Under the pieces are notes generated by a model that had not been told where the DNA came from, did not search any database, and saw nothing but the letters and a program-made list of their open reading frames with translations. A DNA stretch of 64,000 nucleotides, taken from assembly GCA_029210965.1 (NCBI GenBank), contig JARGFZ010000001.1, forward strand, positions 234,449-298,448. The letters are read 5' to 3'. The stretch is from a bacterium. Lineage in GTDB: Bacteria > BMS3Abin14. This document shows, piece by piece, positions 15,877 to 24,476 of this stretch; position 1 is the first letter of the stretch, and the number at the start of each line of letters is the position of its first letter. The position numbers and the translations under genes were made by a program.

Positions 15877-17367
15877 TTACCGTTTCACAGCCATGAAAAT
15901 TGTTCTTCCACCCCTGTTCACCAGGATCGCGACAGGGTCTTTGTCCTTCGCCTTCTCCAGGACATGAGAAAGCACCTCCAACCCTTTTATAACTTTGCGA
16001 TCCACCTCCAGGATGACGTCCCCTCTTCTCAGGCCGGCCTCCGCGGCCGGACTTCCAGGCTCCACCGAGGTAATGAGAACGCCATCAGTGGCGTCAAGAC
16101 CCAGCTGCTCGGCAAGGTCGGGAGTCAGGTCCTGAGCGGTGAACCCCAGTTCTTCCTTCATCTCCTTGCTCTCCTCAGACAGACCGGAAGCAACTTCCTC
16201 ATCGGTCATCTCCTCAAGGGCAACTTCGAAGGTTTTTTCCTTGCCTTCTCTCAGAACAACGACTTTCACTTCAGTACCCACCGTAAGGAAAGCAACCATC
16301 GTGGGCAGTTCGTGCTGACTAACAACCTTTCGACCATTAAACCGCACGATCACATCCCCTCGCTGAATACCCGCTTTTTCAGCTGGTCCACCCTTGACCA
16401 CATCGCCCACAAGAGCCCCTTCACGCGACTTAAGCTCAAGGGATTTCTGGATCTCAGGGGTGATCTCCTGAATAAGAACACCCAGCCAGGCCCTGGTCAC
16501 CGATCCCTTCTCCTCCAACTGAGACACAATGGATTTGGCCAGGTTAATGGGAATAGCGAACCCGATGCCCTGGTTTCCTCCGCTACGTGAATAAATGGCA
16601 CTGTTGATTCCAACAACATTGCCTGCTGTATCAAAAAGGGGCCCGCCGCTGTTGCCGGGGTTGATGGCCGCATCGGTCTGGATGAAGTCGTCATAGGCGC
16701 CTGCACCCAGTTCCCGGCCCTTGGCGCTTATGATGCCGGCCGTAACGGTGTGGCCCAGGCCATAGGGGTTGCCGATGGCAAGAACCCAGTCGCCCACACG
16801 AGCTTTATCGGAATCACCCAACCTGCAGGTAGGCAAACCGTTTTTCGGCTCGATCTTGATGAGGGCAAGATCTGTCTTCTCGTCAGTGCCCAGAACCTTG
16901 GCTGGATAATCGTCTCCCTCTTCCAGGGTGACGATCACTTCGTCTGTCTCAGCCACAACGTGGTTATTGGTGATAATGTAACCTTCACTGTTGATGATAA
17001 AGCCCGAGCCAAGGCTACGCGTTTTAAAGGGCCGTTGCGGCCTGTCCCCGAAAAAACGCTTGAAGAATTCATCACCGAAAAAATCCCGGAAGGGATTTTC
17101 CTCCCCGCCGAAGGGCTGCTGGGCTTCTCCCTCCTTGACAACAGTGGCAGTACTGATGTTGACAACTGCCGGTGAAAACTCCTCAGCCAGATCAGCGAAG
17201 GAACCTGGCTGGCCGACTGGTGCTTTGCTGGTACCATCCGTCCAGAGAGCCTCTGTTCTGGCCTCTGTGGAAGGTGTCAGGGAAAGGTTTGATGCCACGA
17301 TGAGCCCGATCACGAGGAAACTGACCGCAACGACTCCGAATGCTACTGGCCGAAACATGTTCTTCAT
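15877..17367 (-). CDS. DegP/HtrA-family periplasmic serine protease
   Basis: Trypsin-like periplasmic protease and chaperone of 496 residues. An N-terminal hydrophobic segment (residues 8-26) is a signal or anchor. The catalytic triad is His136 (ITNNHVV), Asp166 (TDLALI) and Ser240 (PGNSGGPLFD). Two PDZ domains follow, about 295-385 and 405-490, with GVLIQEITPEIQKSL and GLRRGDVILEVD marking them. This is the full Do (DegP/DegQ) layout. The ATG at 17367 has AGGAGG eight bases upstream. It heads the quality-control cluster together with HtpX, DnaJ and Hsp20 and probably clears misfolded envelope proteins. Confidence 0.95.
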   Translation of the reverse strand: MKNMFRPVAFGVVAVSFLVIGLIVASNLSLTPSTEARTEALWTDGTSKAPVGQPGSFADLAEEFSPAVVNISTATVVKEGEAQQPFGGEENPFRDFFGDEFFKRFFGDRPQRPFKTRSLGSGFIINSEGYIITNNHVVAETDEVIVTLEEGDDYPAKVLGTDEKTDLALIKIEPKNGLPTCRLGDSDKARVGDWVLAIGNPYGLGHTVTAGIISAKGRELGAGAYDDFIQTDAAINPGNSGGPLFDTAGNVVGINSAIYSRSGGNQGIGFAIPINLAKSIVSQLEEKGSVTRAWLGVLIQEITPEIQKSLELKSREGALVGDVVKGGPAEKAGIQRGDVIVRFNGRKVVSQHELPTMVAFLTVGTEVKVVVLREGKEKTFEVALEEMTDEEVASGLSEESKEMKEELGFTAQDLTPDLAEQLGLDATDGVLITSVEPGSPAAEAGLRRGDVILEVDRKVIKGLEVLSHVLEKAKDKDPVAILVNRGGRTIFMAVKR

Positions 17368-17551
17368 CTTTCCAACCTCCTGCTCTCCCCATAAATTTCT
17401 GTAAGTACTACCTCTTACAGAAATTTATCTGAAACAAGCTTCGCTTGTCCCTTAACTGTTGTAAAAGTAAATATACCTGAAGCTGAAGGCCGACCTGGAT
17501 CTTATGTCAATACTCCGTTACTCCGATACTCCGACACCCCGTTACTTGAAA

Positions 17552-18394
17552 TTACCCGGTCCTTTTCATCTCCCTCAGGCGCTCGACACGCTTTTCCACC
17601 GGTGGATGTGTTGAAAAAAGGTTCAACATGCTTCGGCCAGTGAAGGGCCTTACGATAAACATGTGTGATGTCGCCTGGCTGGCAGCCATGGGAACCCTTT
17701 TCGAGGCCAATGCGAGTTTCTCCAGCGCTGACGCAAGGCTGTCGGGGTTTCCCGCTATTCTCGCCCCCGTTTGATCTGCCTGATATTCCCTGGACCGCGA
17801 CACCGCCATCTGTATGATTATAGCGGCGATGGGGGCGAGGATGGCCATTAGCAGGGCGCCCAGGGGATTGTTGTCATTATCCCTGCCTCCTCCGAAGATA
17901 AAGGCCCACTTTGCCATGCTGGCCAGCATCATGATAGCCCCGGCCAATGTGGCGGCGATGGAGGAGATAAGGATATCCCGGTGACCGATGTGGGCCAGCT
18001 CGTGGCCGATCACACCGGACAGTTCCTCCGGAGTGAGAAGACTGCGGATACCATCGGTCACCGCCACAACGGCATTCTCGGGGTTTCTGCCCGTAGCGAA
18101 AGCGTTGGGGGCAGCCTGTGGTATCCGGCAGACCTTCGGCATGGGAAGACCGGCCCTCGTTGCCAGGTTCCTGACGATGGAGTACAGCTCCGGATCGTCC
18201 GACTCATTGATCGGCTTCGCACGGTAAAGAGCCAGGACGATCCTGTCGCTGAACCAGTAGGACCCAAAGTTCATCACAATGGCGAACCCGAAAGCGATGA
18301 TCATCCCTGTGCGGCCCCCGAAAACCTGTCCGAACAGGAGCAGAATCCCCGTCAAGGCCCCCAGAAGGAATGTAGTCTTCAAAACGTTGTTCAT
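17552..18394 (-). CDS. htpX: HtpX-type membrane zinc metalloprotease
   Basis: A 280-residue inner-membrane protease of family M48B that degrades damaged membrane proteins. Two N-terminal helices (residues 7-25 and 31-50) are followed by the zinc motif HELAH (His131, Glu132, His135) and two further hydrophobic helices around 150-195, then [11 protein letters not shown] with the third zinc ligand Glu. The ATG at 18394 follows AAAGGAGATCGATCAACC. The C-terminal [13 protein letters not shown] is typical of the family. Confidence 0.95.
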   Translation of the reverse strand: MNNVLKTTFLLGALTGILLLFGQVFGGRTGMIIAFGFAIVMNFGSYWFSDRIVLALYRAKPINESDDPELYSIVRNLATRAGLPMPKVCRIPQAAPNAFATGRNPENAVVAVTDGIRSLLTPEELSGVIGHELAHIGHRDILISSIAATLAGAIMMLASMAKWAFIFGGGRDNDNNPLGALLMAILAPIAAIIIQMAVSRSREYQADQTGARIAGNPDSLASALEKLALASKRVPMAASQATSHMFIVRPFTGRSMLNLFSTHPPVEKRVERLREMKRTG

Positions 18395-18418
18395 GGTTGA
18401 TCGATCTCCTTTAAAATT

Positions 18419-18449
18419 AATCTCAAATCTCAGATCTCAGATCTCAAAA
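18419..18449. repeat. 7-nt-period tract, GATCTCA family, copy 2
   Basis: AATCTCA, AATCTCA, GATCTCA, GATCTCA with a trailing AAA, 25 bp upstream of the htpX start codon. Opposite orientation to the copy at 15846. Confidence 0.7.
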
Positions 18450-18563
18450 GGTTTAGCTGACAGCTGTTAGTCGGCAAACCAGTTCCGCGTTGGTTATTCA
18501 GCTCTTTCCCCGTTTCTCCCCCTTCCCCACTCTCCCCCTCAGCCGGGAAGCAGGAAGAACGGT

Positions 18564-18968
18564 TCAATCATTTCGGCGCTTCCCTGTCTTTCCTCTCCCA
18601 ATGGAGAGAAATGCCTCCCCCGCTCCCAGGGCCATGGGGTAATCTTCCTCGCCCAGCATCTCCCGAAGGTCCCTGGAGATCTGAAGGCGTATAAACTCAA
18701 GGATGTCATCAACCTCTTTGCGCATCTGGATCATTTTACCGCGCATCTCAAGGATGACATCAATTCCGGCAAGGTTTATGTTCAAATCACGCTGGAGCCG
18801 AAGGATCATTTCAACCCGGTCCAGCTGGTCGGAAGGCAGCGCTTTCTCATCTCGCAGTGCCGCCAGGGTGATGAGGCCCTCCTCCTCCATGGCCTCAAGT
18901 TCGACGGGCTGAATGCCCAGTCTGCGGCAGATCTGAGCGATATCCATTACATCGTTATCGCCACGCAT
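18564..18968 (-). CDS. MerR-like small protein, chaperone-modulator (CbpM/HspR) type
   Basis: A 134-residue protein with a MerR-type winged-helix start (DIAQICRRLGIQPVELEAMEEEGLI) and then a helix LRLQRDLNINLAGIDVILEMR, the hallmark shared by HspR repressors and the DnaJ/CbpA modulator CbpM. It starts three bases after the dnaJ stop codon, the position where CbpM (with CbpA) or HspR (with DnaK-DnaJ) is found. It could inhibit the J-protein directly or repress the heat-shock genes. The sequence does not decide between the two. Confidence 0.8.
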   Translation of the reverse strand: MRGDNDVMDIAQICRRLGIQPVELEAMEEEGLITLAALRDEKALPSDQLDRVEMILRLQRDLNINLAGIDVILEMRGKMIQMRKEVDDILEFIRLQISRDLREMLGEEDYPMALGAGEAFLSIGRGKTGKRRND

Positions 18969-18971
18969 AAT

Positions 18972-20072
18972 TTACCATAATCCTTCCCGCGGGTCCATAT
19001 CAAGAGCCTCATCCAGTTCTCTGATAAGATCGCCTGCTTTACCTTTGGGGGCCTTGGGTACCCTGATCTTGATCACGGCGTACAGGTGACCGCGTCCCTT
19101 GCCCTTGACCTTTGGGAACCCCTTATCCTTAAGCCTGAGTTTCTGTCCTCCCTGAGTTCCGGGCGGTATGGTGAGGGTCGTTGTTGCGCCCCCTGGAAGC
19201 GGTATCTGGACTTTGGCGCCCATGGCTGCTTCCCCATAAGAGAGGGGTAGATCAAAGGAGATATCTGCCCCATCCCTTTTAAAAATGCTGTTTGAACCCA
19301 CCTCTACCATTATGAACAGGTCCCCCGACGATCCGCCCATCGCCCCGGCGTTTCCCTTTCCCGCCACACGTACTTTAGATCCCGTGTCCACGCCGGCCGG
19401 AATCTTGACGGTTAACCGTTCTTTTTTCTGAACACCGCCCTGCCCGCTGCACTGTGAGCAAGGCTTGCTGATGATGTTTCCAGCTCCGTTGCATTGAGGG
19501 CAAGCGTGGGCAAAATGGAAGGCACCCTGGGCCACCTTCTCCTGGCCGGTGCCGTGGCATCGGGGACAGGCAGCAGTGCCGCTGCCGGGCTCAGCCCCGT
19601 TCCCGCCACAACGGTCACACGCTGCGGTATGACCAAACATGACAGGGATCTCGGCTCCCTTGTAGGCATCTTCGAAAGAGATCTGTAATCGATAACTCAG
19701 ATCCTCTCCCCGAGATGGCCCCCGTCGCCGGCTCCTGCCGCCGAACAGATCTCCAAACAGGTCTTCGTAAGTAAACCCGCCAATGTCGAACCCGCCTGTT
19801 CGGAACCCCCCTAGATCAAAATCAGAGACATCGAAACCGGCCCCTTGCCGTCCACCGTGGCCAAACTGATCATATTCGGACTTCTTTTTCTCATCGGAAA
19901 GAACCGAATAGGCCTCACTGATCTCCTTGAAGCGGTTCTCCGCCTCCTTATCCCCCGGGTTGACATCTGGATGATGCTTGCGGGCGAGCTTTCTGTAGGC
20001 CTTCTTTATGTCGTCGGCAGAGGCGCCTCGAGGGACGCCAAGCTCTTCGTAGTAATCTTTCTTGTTGGCCAC
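18972..20072 (-). CDS. dnaJ: DnaJ-type co-chaperone (full zinc-finger class)
   Basis: A 366-residue Hsp40. The J domain ([14 protein letters not shown]...[10 protein letters not shown], with the HPD needed to stimulate DnaK ATPase) is followed by a Gly/Phe-rich stretch, four CxxCxGxG-type zinc modules ([32 protein letters not shown]) and two C-terminal substrate-binding domains. The open frame extends to 20135, but that extension is encoded by a simple GGATGAAGGATGGA repeat. GTG at 20072 ([10 protein letters not shown]) is the start that fits the family, though no clear Shine-Dalgarno precedes it. No dnaK or grpE is in the window, so this is likely a second, stress-linked copy paired with the CbpM-like protein. 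Confidence 0.93.
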   Translation of the reverse strand: MANKKDYYEELGVPRGASADDIKKAYRKLARKHHPDVNPGDKEAENRFKEISEAYSVLSDEKKKSEYDQFGHGGRQGAGFDVSDFDLGGFRTGGFDIGGFTYEDLFGDLFGGRSRRRGPSRGEDLSYRLQISFEDAYKGAEIPVMFGHTAACDRCGGNGAEPGSGTAACPRCHGTGQEKVAQGAFHFAHACPQCNGAGNIISKPCSQCSGQGGVQKKERLTVKIPAGVDTGSKVRVAGKGNAGAMGGSSGDLFIMVEVGSNSIFKRDGADISFDLPLSYGEAAMGAKVQIPLPGGATTTLTIPPGTQGGQKLRLKDKGFPKVKGKGRGHLYAVIKIRVPKAPKGKAGDLIRELDEALDMDPREGLW

Positions 20073-20220
20073 TATTGATAGAAGGATGGAGGATGAAGGA
20101 TGGAGGATGAAGGGTATTAACCTCTCAGGCTCCATCCTGAATAGTTTTCAACAGTTGCCTTCTTCCTCCTTCTTCCTTCCTCCTTTCTCCTTCGGGAAAA
20201 TTGAAATATTCCCATTTTAA

Positions 20221-20664
20221 TTATTCCGTAATTTCAATTTTCCTTGCCTTCGATTCCTCGACTTTAGGCAGAACGACCTCAAGAACCCCGCCCATGTAGG
20301 CGGCGGTGATCATGTCAGTCCGAATGGAAACACCCAGAACAAAGGACCTCCGGAACCGTCCATACGCTCTTTCTATTCGATGACAGTGTTCCCGGGACAC
20401 GTCCTTTTCAAAGGGCCGTTCACCTTTGAGAGTCAGGACATCATCCTTGACCTCCACTGTGAACTGGTCCCGGCTCATTCCCGGCGCCTCCACGTTGACC
20501 AATATGGCATCGGTGGTCTCGTATATATCCACTGCCGGTGTCCAGCCCGCGGCTTCCATCTCCTCATCAGTTCCCTCACTGTGAGCGCTGCTGTCAAATA
20601 TGCGGTTCATCCGGTCCTGGAGCGCCATCAACTCCCTGAAGGGCGATCTTGTAGTGGCTGCCAT
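20221..20664 (-). CDS. Small heat-shock protein, Hsp20/alpha-crystallin family
   Basis: A 147-residue ATP-independent holdase. It has an N-terminal MAATTRSPFRELMALQDRMNRIF segment, the alpha-crystallin domain (about 45-140: AVDIYETTDAILVNVEAPGM, LTLKGERPFEKD, RSFVLGVSIRTDMITAAYMGGVLEVVLPK) and the closing KIEITE. Of two nearby ATGs (20670 and 20664) the second has the better spacing (eight bases) from GGAG. The frame stays open to 20892, but that region is repeat DNA. It sits about 150 bp upstream of dnaJ; a heat-shock promoter may lie in the long 5' gap. Confidence 0.94.
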   Translation of the reverse strand: MAATTRSPFRELMALQDRMNRIFDSSAHSEGTDEEMEAAGWTPAVDIYETTDAILVNVEAPGMSRDQFTVEVKDDVLTLKGERPFEKDVSREHCHRIERAYGRFRRSFVLGVSIRTDMITAAYMGGVLEVVLPKVEESKARKIEITE

Positions 20665-20798
20665 AATCATTTCTCCCAAGCCTTTGTTATTTCTGTAATT
20701 ATTCGAATTCACTCGAAATTTGAATATAAGTTTAACACAGGGAAATTTAACCTGCGAGGGGTGGATGTCAAGACCCTGCTTACCTATGGTCCGCAGAG

Positions 20799-20870
20799 TA
20801 AGGAAAGGGCAAACGACGCTTTTCCCTTTCCGGGGAGCAAAAAGCCGATTACGGACTTTTTGCGACCCTG
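20799..20870 (+). repeat. Five-hairpin intergenic element, fragment A (hairpins 4-5 only)
   Basis: It contains GGAAAGGG...TTTTCCCTTTCC (hairpin 4) and GCAAAAAGCCG...CGGACTTTTTGC (hairpin 5) and ends with GCGACCCTGTC, as the full copies do. The first three hairpins are missing or too decayed to recognise. Confidence 0.7.
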
Positions 20871-20874
20871 TCAA

Positions 20875-20894
20875 GTTTGGAGTTAACTCCAAAC
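20875..20894. promoter_or_regulatory. Perfect 20-bp palindrome
   Basis: GTTTGGAGTT and its exact complement AACTCCAAAC meet without a spacer. It lies about 210 bp upstream of hsp20 and 200 bp upstream of the promoter at 21096. It could be an operator for either side or a remnant of the adjacent element. Confidence 0.5.
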
Positions 20895-21095
20895 TCTAAA
20901 CCCAAAGTGTCGAACTCGGGGCGCGCAGCGCTGAGAGGGAAGAGCCGATGCATCTGCCTTTTTCTGTCATTCCGGATTCCGGATTCCGGATCCAGCATTG
21001 AATAACGCAGGGTGCCCTATCTTTTCATGTAATTCTGAATCCTCAATCCTTAATCCGGAATTTGTTTTATTTTAAAATATTCCCGACAATTTCAG

Positions 21096-21124
21096 TTGAC
21101 ATTGTAAAATGAAGTGATTATATT
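21096..21124 (+). promoter_or_regulatory. Sigma-70-type promoter of the DUF2318/ABC operon
   Basis: TTGACA at 21096-21101 and TATATT at 21119-21124, separated by exactly 17 bp. The expected start of transcription near 21131 rules out an ATG at 21130 and supports the ATG at 21169 for the first gene. Confidence 0.75.
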
Positions 21125-21168
21125 TCGCCTTGAAGTATAAAATACAAAAACTGACAAACCGGAAAAAT

Positions 21169-21558
21169 ATGATTAGAAAAACCCTCCACATACTTGTCAT
21201 CGTAATACTGGCCCTGAACCTTATGGGTGCCTGGGCTTTCGCTTCGGCCTTTGACTGCGGCATGGAGTGCTGTAAGCCGGGCGAATGGGCGGGCACAACC
21301 TCCTTCGAGGCCCCATCCTGCTGCGGGTTGGATGACGTCACATGTAGTTTCGAGACCGGCCAGTACCAGGAGTTATTCGAAACAGCTATCTGCTGTCACA
21401 ATACAACCAGTTCTGTTGATAATACTTCTTATGAGCTTCTGACATCAGATGCTCCCAACGTACACACGCACACACGCACGTACGCATATACGTTACTTAA
21501 AGAACCACCTCCCCAAAGCACACCGCTCTACCTTTCCAACACATCATTCCTTTGTTGA
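21169..21558 (+). CDS. Small Cys-rich secreted protein of unknown function
   Basis: A 129-residue protein with a signal peptide (MIRKTLHILVIVILALNLMGAW, cleavage near AFASA). The mature part has eight or nine cysteines, many in pairs or clusters (DCGMECCKPGE, SCCGLDD, ICCHNTT). I do not recognise the family. ATG at 21169 has GGA six bases upstream and fits the promoter at 21096. It is the first gene of an operon with a DUF2318 protein and an ABC exporter-like pair, so the cysteines may bind a metal being moved by that system, or be oxidised in the periplasm. The C-terminal part is Thr/His-rich (NVHTHTRTYAYT), encoded by an ACGCACAC-type DNA repeat. Confidence 0.65.
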   Translation: MIRKTLHILVIVILALNLMGAWAFASAFDCGMECCKPGEWAGTTSFEAPSCCGLDDVTCSFETGQYQELFETAICCHNTTSSVDNTSYELLTSDAPNVHTHTRTYAYTLLKEPPPQSTPLYLSNTSFLC

Positions 21559-21717
21559 GAATCCCATAGGGCGCAGGTCTCAGGGCGCAGGGCGCTGTAT
21601 GTTTAATTTCGTCCAGATCCTGGGACCACGTCTTCCAGCAACACCCGTTAGCCCCACATTACGCAGGTAAATCCAGTGACCTTGCCAATCGCGAGTCGCT
21701 AATTATGGTAAGAATTT

Positions 21718-21740
21718 TGAGATCTGAGATCTGAGATTCG
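21718..21740. repeat. 7-nt-period tract, GATCTGA family, copy 3
   Basis: TGA-GATCTGA-GATCTGA-GATTCG, 19 bp upstream of the DUF2318 start codon and next to its AAAGGAGA ribosome binding site. Confidence 0.7.
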
Positions 21741-21759
21741 AATTAAAAGGAGAACTACC

Positions 21760-22335
21760 ATGGCTAAAAAAACTAAAAAGAAGAACACAGACAACCCAAC
21801 GTCCCGTGAGTTTAAGAAAGCCGCTGTTCTCGGAACGGGTAAAAAAAGCAAGGCACCCCTCATTATCACATTGTTTGCAGCGGCCATACTGGCAGGAGGC
21901 GCTTTATATTTCCTGGGCCCGGAGAAGGAGGCCGGTCCGGTGGCCGCCACCGCAGCGGCAGTGAAAAATGACGCCACCGAGTTTGTTTACAACGTCAGCG
22001 ACTACAGCGATGGCAAGGCCAGATACTATTCCTATAAAACGCCCCAGGGCCTTGCCATCCGCTACTTCCTCCTGAAAAGTTCAGACGGTGTCATCCGGGC
22101 TGCCTTCGATGCCTGCGACACCTGCTGGGCAGCCGGTAAAGGCTATCGCCAGGAAGGCGACTTCATGGTGTGTAACAACTGCGGACTGAGGTTCTCCTCG
22201 GTGAAGATCAACGAAATCAAGGGTGGATGCAATCCGGCCCCCCTGACTCGCGAAACCCGCGGCGACAAGATCATCGTAAAGGTCAAGGACATCATCGACC
22301 AGGGTTCCTTTTACTTTGACTTCAACAGGAGCTAA
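21760..22335 (+). CDS. DUF2318 membrane-anchored Fe-S/metal-binding protein
   Basis: A 191-residue protein with a Lys-rich cytoplasmic start, one transmembrane helix (about 37-55) and an extracytoplasmic domain. The domain has the DUF2318 signature: VIRAAFDACDTCWAAGKGY, then MVCNNCGLRF and GGCNPAPL, giving two CxxC pairs. In Campylobacter the homologous gene (Cj1660) belongs to the P19/FTR1 iron-uptake locus together with FtsX-type permeases and an ATPase, the same neighbours as here. It probably binds or reduces a metal or takes part in electron transfer for it. The ATG has AAAGGAGA seven bases upstream. Confidence 0.85.
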   Translation: MAKKTKKKNTDNPTSREFKKAAVLGTGKKSKAPLIITLFAAAILAGGALYFLGPEKEAGPVAATAAAVKNDATEFVYNVSDYSDGKARYYSYKTPQGLAIRYFLLKSSDGVIRAAFDACDTCWAAGKGYRQEGDFMVCNNCGLRFSSVKINEIKGGCNPAPLTRETRGDKIIVKVKDIIDQGSFYFDFNRS

Positions 22336-22338
22336 TTC

Positions 22339-23496
22339 ATGACACTTAAAGATATCGCTCTTCTTAACCTCAGAAGGAGGAAGGCCAAGGCGGCCTTTCT
22401 CCTGGCCGGCCTCCTCATCGGAGTCACAACTGTGGTGGCCCTTATGAGCCTTGTTGAGACGATGAAAGAGGACATCACCAACAAACTCGACAAGTTCGGC
22501 GCAAACATCCTCATTGTTCCCAGGACCGAGAACCTGTCTCTCACTTACGGGGGACTGTCCCTGGGGGGCGTATCTTTTGAGATGGAAGAGATCCACCAAT
22601 CTCAGCTGGAGAAGATCAGCACCATCCGTAACTCCGCAAATGTTGCCGCTGTGGGACCGGTCGCCCTTGGAGTCGTTCAGATAGGCGATAAAAAGGTCCT
22701 CCTGTCCGGTGTTGATTTCGAGGCCACCAAAATTCTTAAACCATGGTGGAAGATCCAGGGCAGTGAACCGGTGGGAAACCAGGTGGTTTTTGGTTCAGAA
22801 GCCGCCCTGAACCTCGGCCTCGGTGTGGGAGACAGCTTCACCGCCTCGAACCGGGACCTCACCGTCACTGGCATCATCGCGGCAACCGGCTCCCAGGATG
22901 ATCAGATCATCTTCACCCCCCTGGCCACAGCCCAGAGCATGCTCGGTATGGAAGGACGTGTGTCCATGGCGGAAGTTGCAGCACTATGCAAGGACTGTCC
23001 CATCGAGGAAATGGTCAGCCAGATCTCCGAGGTGGTCCCTGGTGGGAAAGTCATGGGTATCCAGTCGGTGGTCAAGGGCCGCATGGAGACACTGGCCCAC
23101 TTCCAGAGACTCACCCTCAGCGTTTCGGCTGTGGTGGTGCTGGTAGGAAGTCTCGTGGTCCTGGTCACCATGATGGGCAGTGTCCGTGAGAGGACCCGCG
23201 AGATCGGCATATTCAGGGCCATCGGCTTTCGCCGCAGCCACATCATCCGTATCGTCCTGCTTGAAGCGGCTATCGTATCTGCACTTGCCGGCCTGCTTGG
23301 CTATTTCGGAGGTATTGGCACCACCATCGCCGCCCTGCCTTTCTTTACGGAAAGTGCGGACATTGCCGTGCATTTCGACCCGATCCTCGCCGGAGGAGCC
23401 ATCATCATGTCTGTGCTGCTCGGCCTTCTGGCCAGCACCTATCCGGCTCTGCTGGCGGCCAAACTCGATCCCAACGACGCCCTGAGAGCGCTATAA
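22339..23496 (+). CDS. FtsX/MacB-type ABC transporter permease
   Basis: A 385-residue inner-membrane protein with one N-terminal helix (about 20-37), a large periplasmic domain (about 45-255) and three C-terminal helices (about 260-380), the standard FtsX/LolC/MacB layout. Typical segments are KDIALLNLRRRKAKAAFLLAGLLIG and REIGIFRAIGFRRSHIIRIVLLEA. It starts three bases after the DUF2318 stop codon. Type VII ABC systems of this shape do mechanical work in the periplasm instead of classical transport. In the P19/FTR1 loci two such permeases occur; here only one is present. Confidence 0.9.
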   Translation: MTLKDIALLNLRRRKAKAAFLLAGLLIGVTTVVALMSLVETMKEDITNKLDKFGANILIVPRTENLSLTYGGLSLGGVSFEMEEIHQSQLEKISTIRNSANVAAVGPVALGVVQIGDKKVLLSGVDFEATKILKPWWKIQGSEPVGNQVVFGSEAALNLGLGVGDSFTASNRDLTVTGIIAATGSQDDQIIFTPLATAQSMLGMEGRVSMAEVAALCKDCPIEEMVSQISEVVPGGKVMGIQSVVKGRMETLAHFQRLTLSVSAVVVLVGSLVVLVTMMGSVRERTREIGIFRAIGFRRSHIIRIVLLEAAIVSALAGLLGYFGGIGTTIAALPFFTESADIAVHFDPILAGGAIIMSVLLGLLASTYPALLAAKLDPNDALRAL

Positions 23497-23506
23497 GGAG
23501 GCCATC

Positions 23507-24247
23507 ATGAGCTATATAAATGCAGAAAACCTTATAAAGCACTACGGAACCGGAGACGCTCTCGTACAGGCCGTACGCGGAATCAGCTTCAAGATCGAAG
23601 AGGGCGAGTTCGTAGCCGTCATGGGTGAGTCGGGATCCGGCAAATCGACCCTTCTGGCTATGATGGGAGCCCTCAACACACCCACAGAAGGCCGTTTTCT
23701 CGTGGATGACATCGACATTTACACCCTGAGCCGGGACCAAAGGGCGGACTTCAGAAGGGAGTTTCTGGGTTTTGTTTTCCAGAGCTTTAACCTGATCCCT
23801 TACCTCACACTGGCCGAGAACGTCATGCTCCCCCTCGTCACGATCAAGGCCAGGAACAGCGCCAAAAGAGCCATGGCCGAAGAAGCCCTCCACCGGGTCG
23901 GCCTCGGGGACAAGGTTGACAGGCTGCCCAGCCAGATCTCGGGAGGCGAGCAGGAGCGAGTTGCGGTAGCCAGAGCCATTGTGAACAATCCGCCAATCCT
24001 TCTGGCTGATGAGCCCACAGGAAACCTGGATTCGAAAACCAGTGGTGACATCATGGGCCTTCTGAAACAGCTTAATGCCGAAGGAATGACTATCATCATG
24101 GTAACTCACAGTGAAGAATCGGCCAGGAGTGCCCGGCGGATCCTGAAAATAGAGGATGGACTTCTCACCGAGGAGGAAAGGCTCATCGGAAAGGCTGCCT
24201 CAGTTCGGTCTGGAAATGAGTGCGTGCCCGTTGACAAGTCAGCCTGA
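23507..24247 (+). CDS. LolD-like ABC transporter ATP-binding protein
   Basis: A 246-residue ATPase partner of the upstream FtsX-type permease. Walker A is GESGSGKST (about 42-50), the Q-loop lies in FVFQSFNLIPYL, the signature is ISGGEQERVAVARA (Glu in place of the usual first Gln) and Walker B is ILLADEPTGNLD. The end carries an extra 25 residues beyond the usual D-loop/H-loop region. It is the last protein gene of the operon; tRNA genes follow after 25 bp. Confidence 0.93.
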   Translation: MSYINAENLIKHYGTGDALVQAVRGISFKIEEGEFVAVMGESGSGKSTLLAMMGALNTPTEGRFLVDDIDIYTLSRDQRADFRREFLGFVFQSFNLIPYLTLAENVMLPLVTIKARNSAKRAMAEEALHRVGLGDKVDRLPSQISGGEQERVAVARAIVNNPPILLADEPTGNLDSKTSGDIMGLLKQLNAEGMTIIMVTHSEESARSARRILKIEDGLLTEEERLIGKAASVRSGNECVPVDKSA

Positions 24248-24272
24248 ATGGTCTAATTTCTCTTGTCCTGCT

Positions 24273-24346
24273 TGGGGAGTCGTCTAATGGTAGGACAGCG
24301 GATTCTGGTTCCGTATGTGAGGGTTCAACTCCTTCCTCCCCAGCCA
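24273..24346 (+). tRNA. tRNA-Gln (anticodon CTG)
   Basis: A 74-nt cloverleaf. The acceptor stem TGGGGAG pairs with CTCCCCA, the D-arm is GTCTAATGGTAGGAC, the anticodon loop TTCTGGT gives CUG (reads CAG) and the T-arm contains GGTTCAACTCC. CCA is encoded. It complements the GlnS gene at the left edge. Confidence 0.95.
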
Positions 24347-24354
24347 GTACCATC

Positions 24355-24429
24355 GGCCCCATCGTCTAACGGTTAGGACGCTAGCCTCTCACGTTGGTAG
24401 TCCGGGTTCGAATCCCGGTGGGGTCACCA
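24355..24429 (+). tRNA. tRNA-Glu (anticodon CTC)
   Basis: A 75-nt cloverleaf. The acceptor stem GGCCCCA pairs with TGGGGTC, the anticodon loop CTCTCAC gives CUC (reads GAG) and the T-arm is CCGGGTTCGAATCCCGG. CCA is encoded. It lies eight bases after the tRNA-Gln gene, so both are probably processed from one transcript. Confidence 0.95.
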
Positions 24430-24434
24430 CCTAC

Positions 24435-24473
24435 AAAAAAATACCCCGGCTTTAACGCCGGGGTATTTTTTTG
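24435..24473. terminator. Bidirectional terminator between tRNA-Glu and hipA
   Basis: ATACCCCGGC and GCCGGGGTAT form a 10-bp stem around TTTAAC, with AAAAAAA before and TTTTTTT after. It can stop transcription of the tRNAs (plus) and of hipBA (minus), whose stop codon is at 24477. Confidence 0.95.
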
Positions 24474-24476
24474 TAG

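Larger units (their letters stand above)
20665..21168. other. 504-bp divergent gap with repeat fragment and palindrome
   Basis: Between the divergent hsp20 and Cys-rich genes. It holds a fragment of the five-hairpin element (20799-20870), a perfect 20-bp palindrome (20875-20894), ATTCCGG tandem units (20979-20996) and the promoter of the plus-strand genes (21096-21124). I see no further gene. Confidence 0.6.

Noticed and set aside
20665..20892. N-terminal extension of the Hsp20 protein to 20892
   Set aside because: The extension reads through the hairpin-element fragment and palindrome; a good ribosome binding site supports the ATG at 20664.
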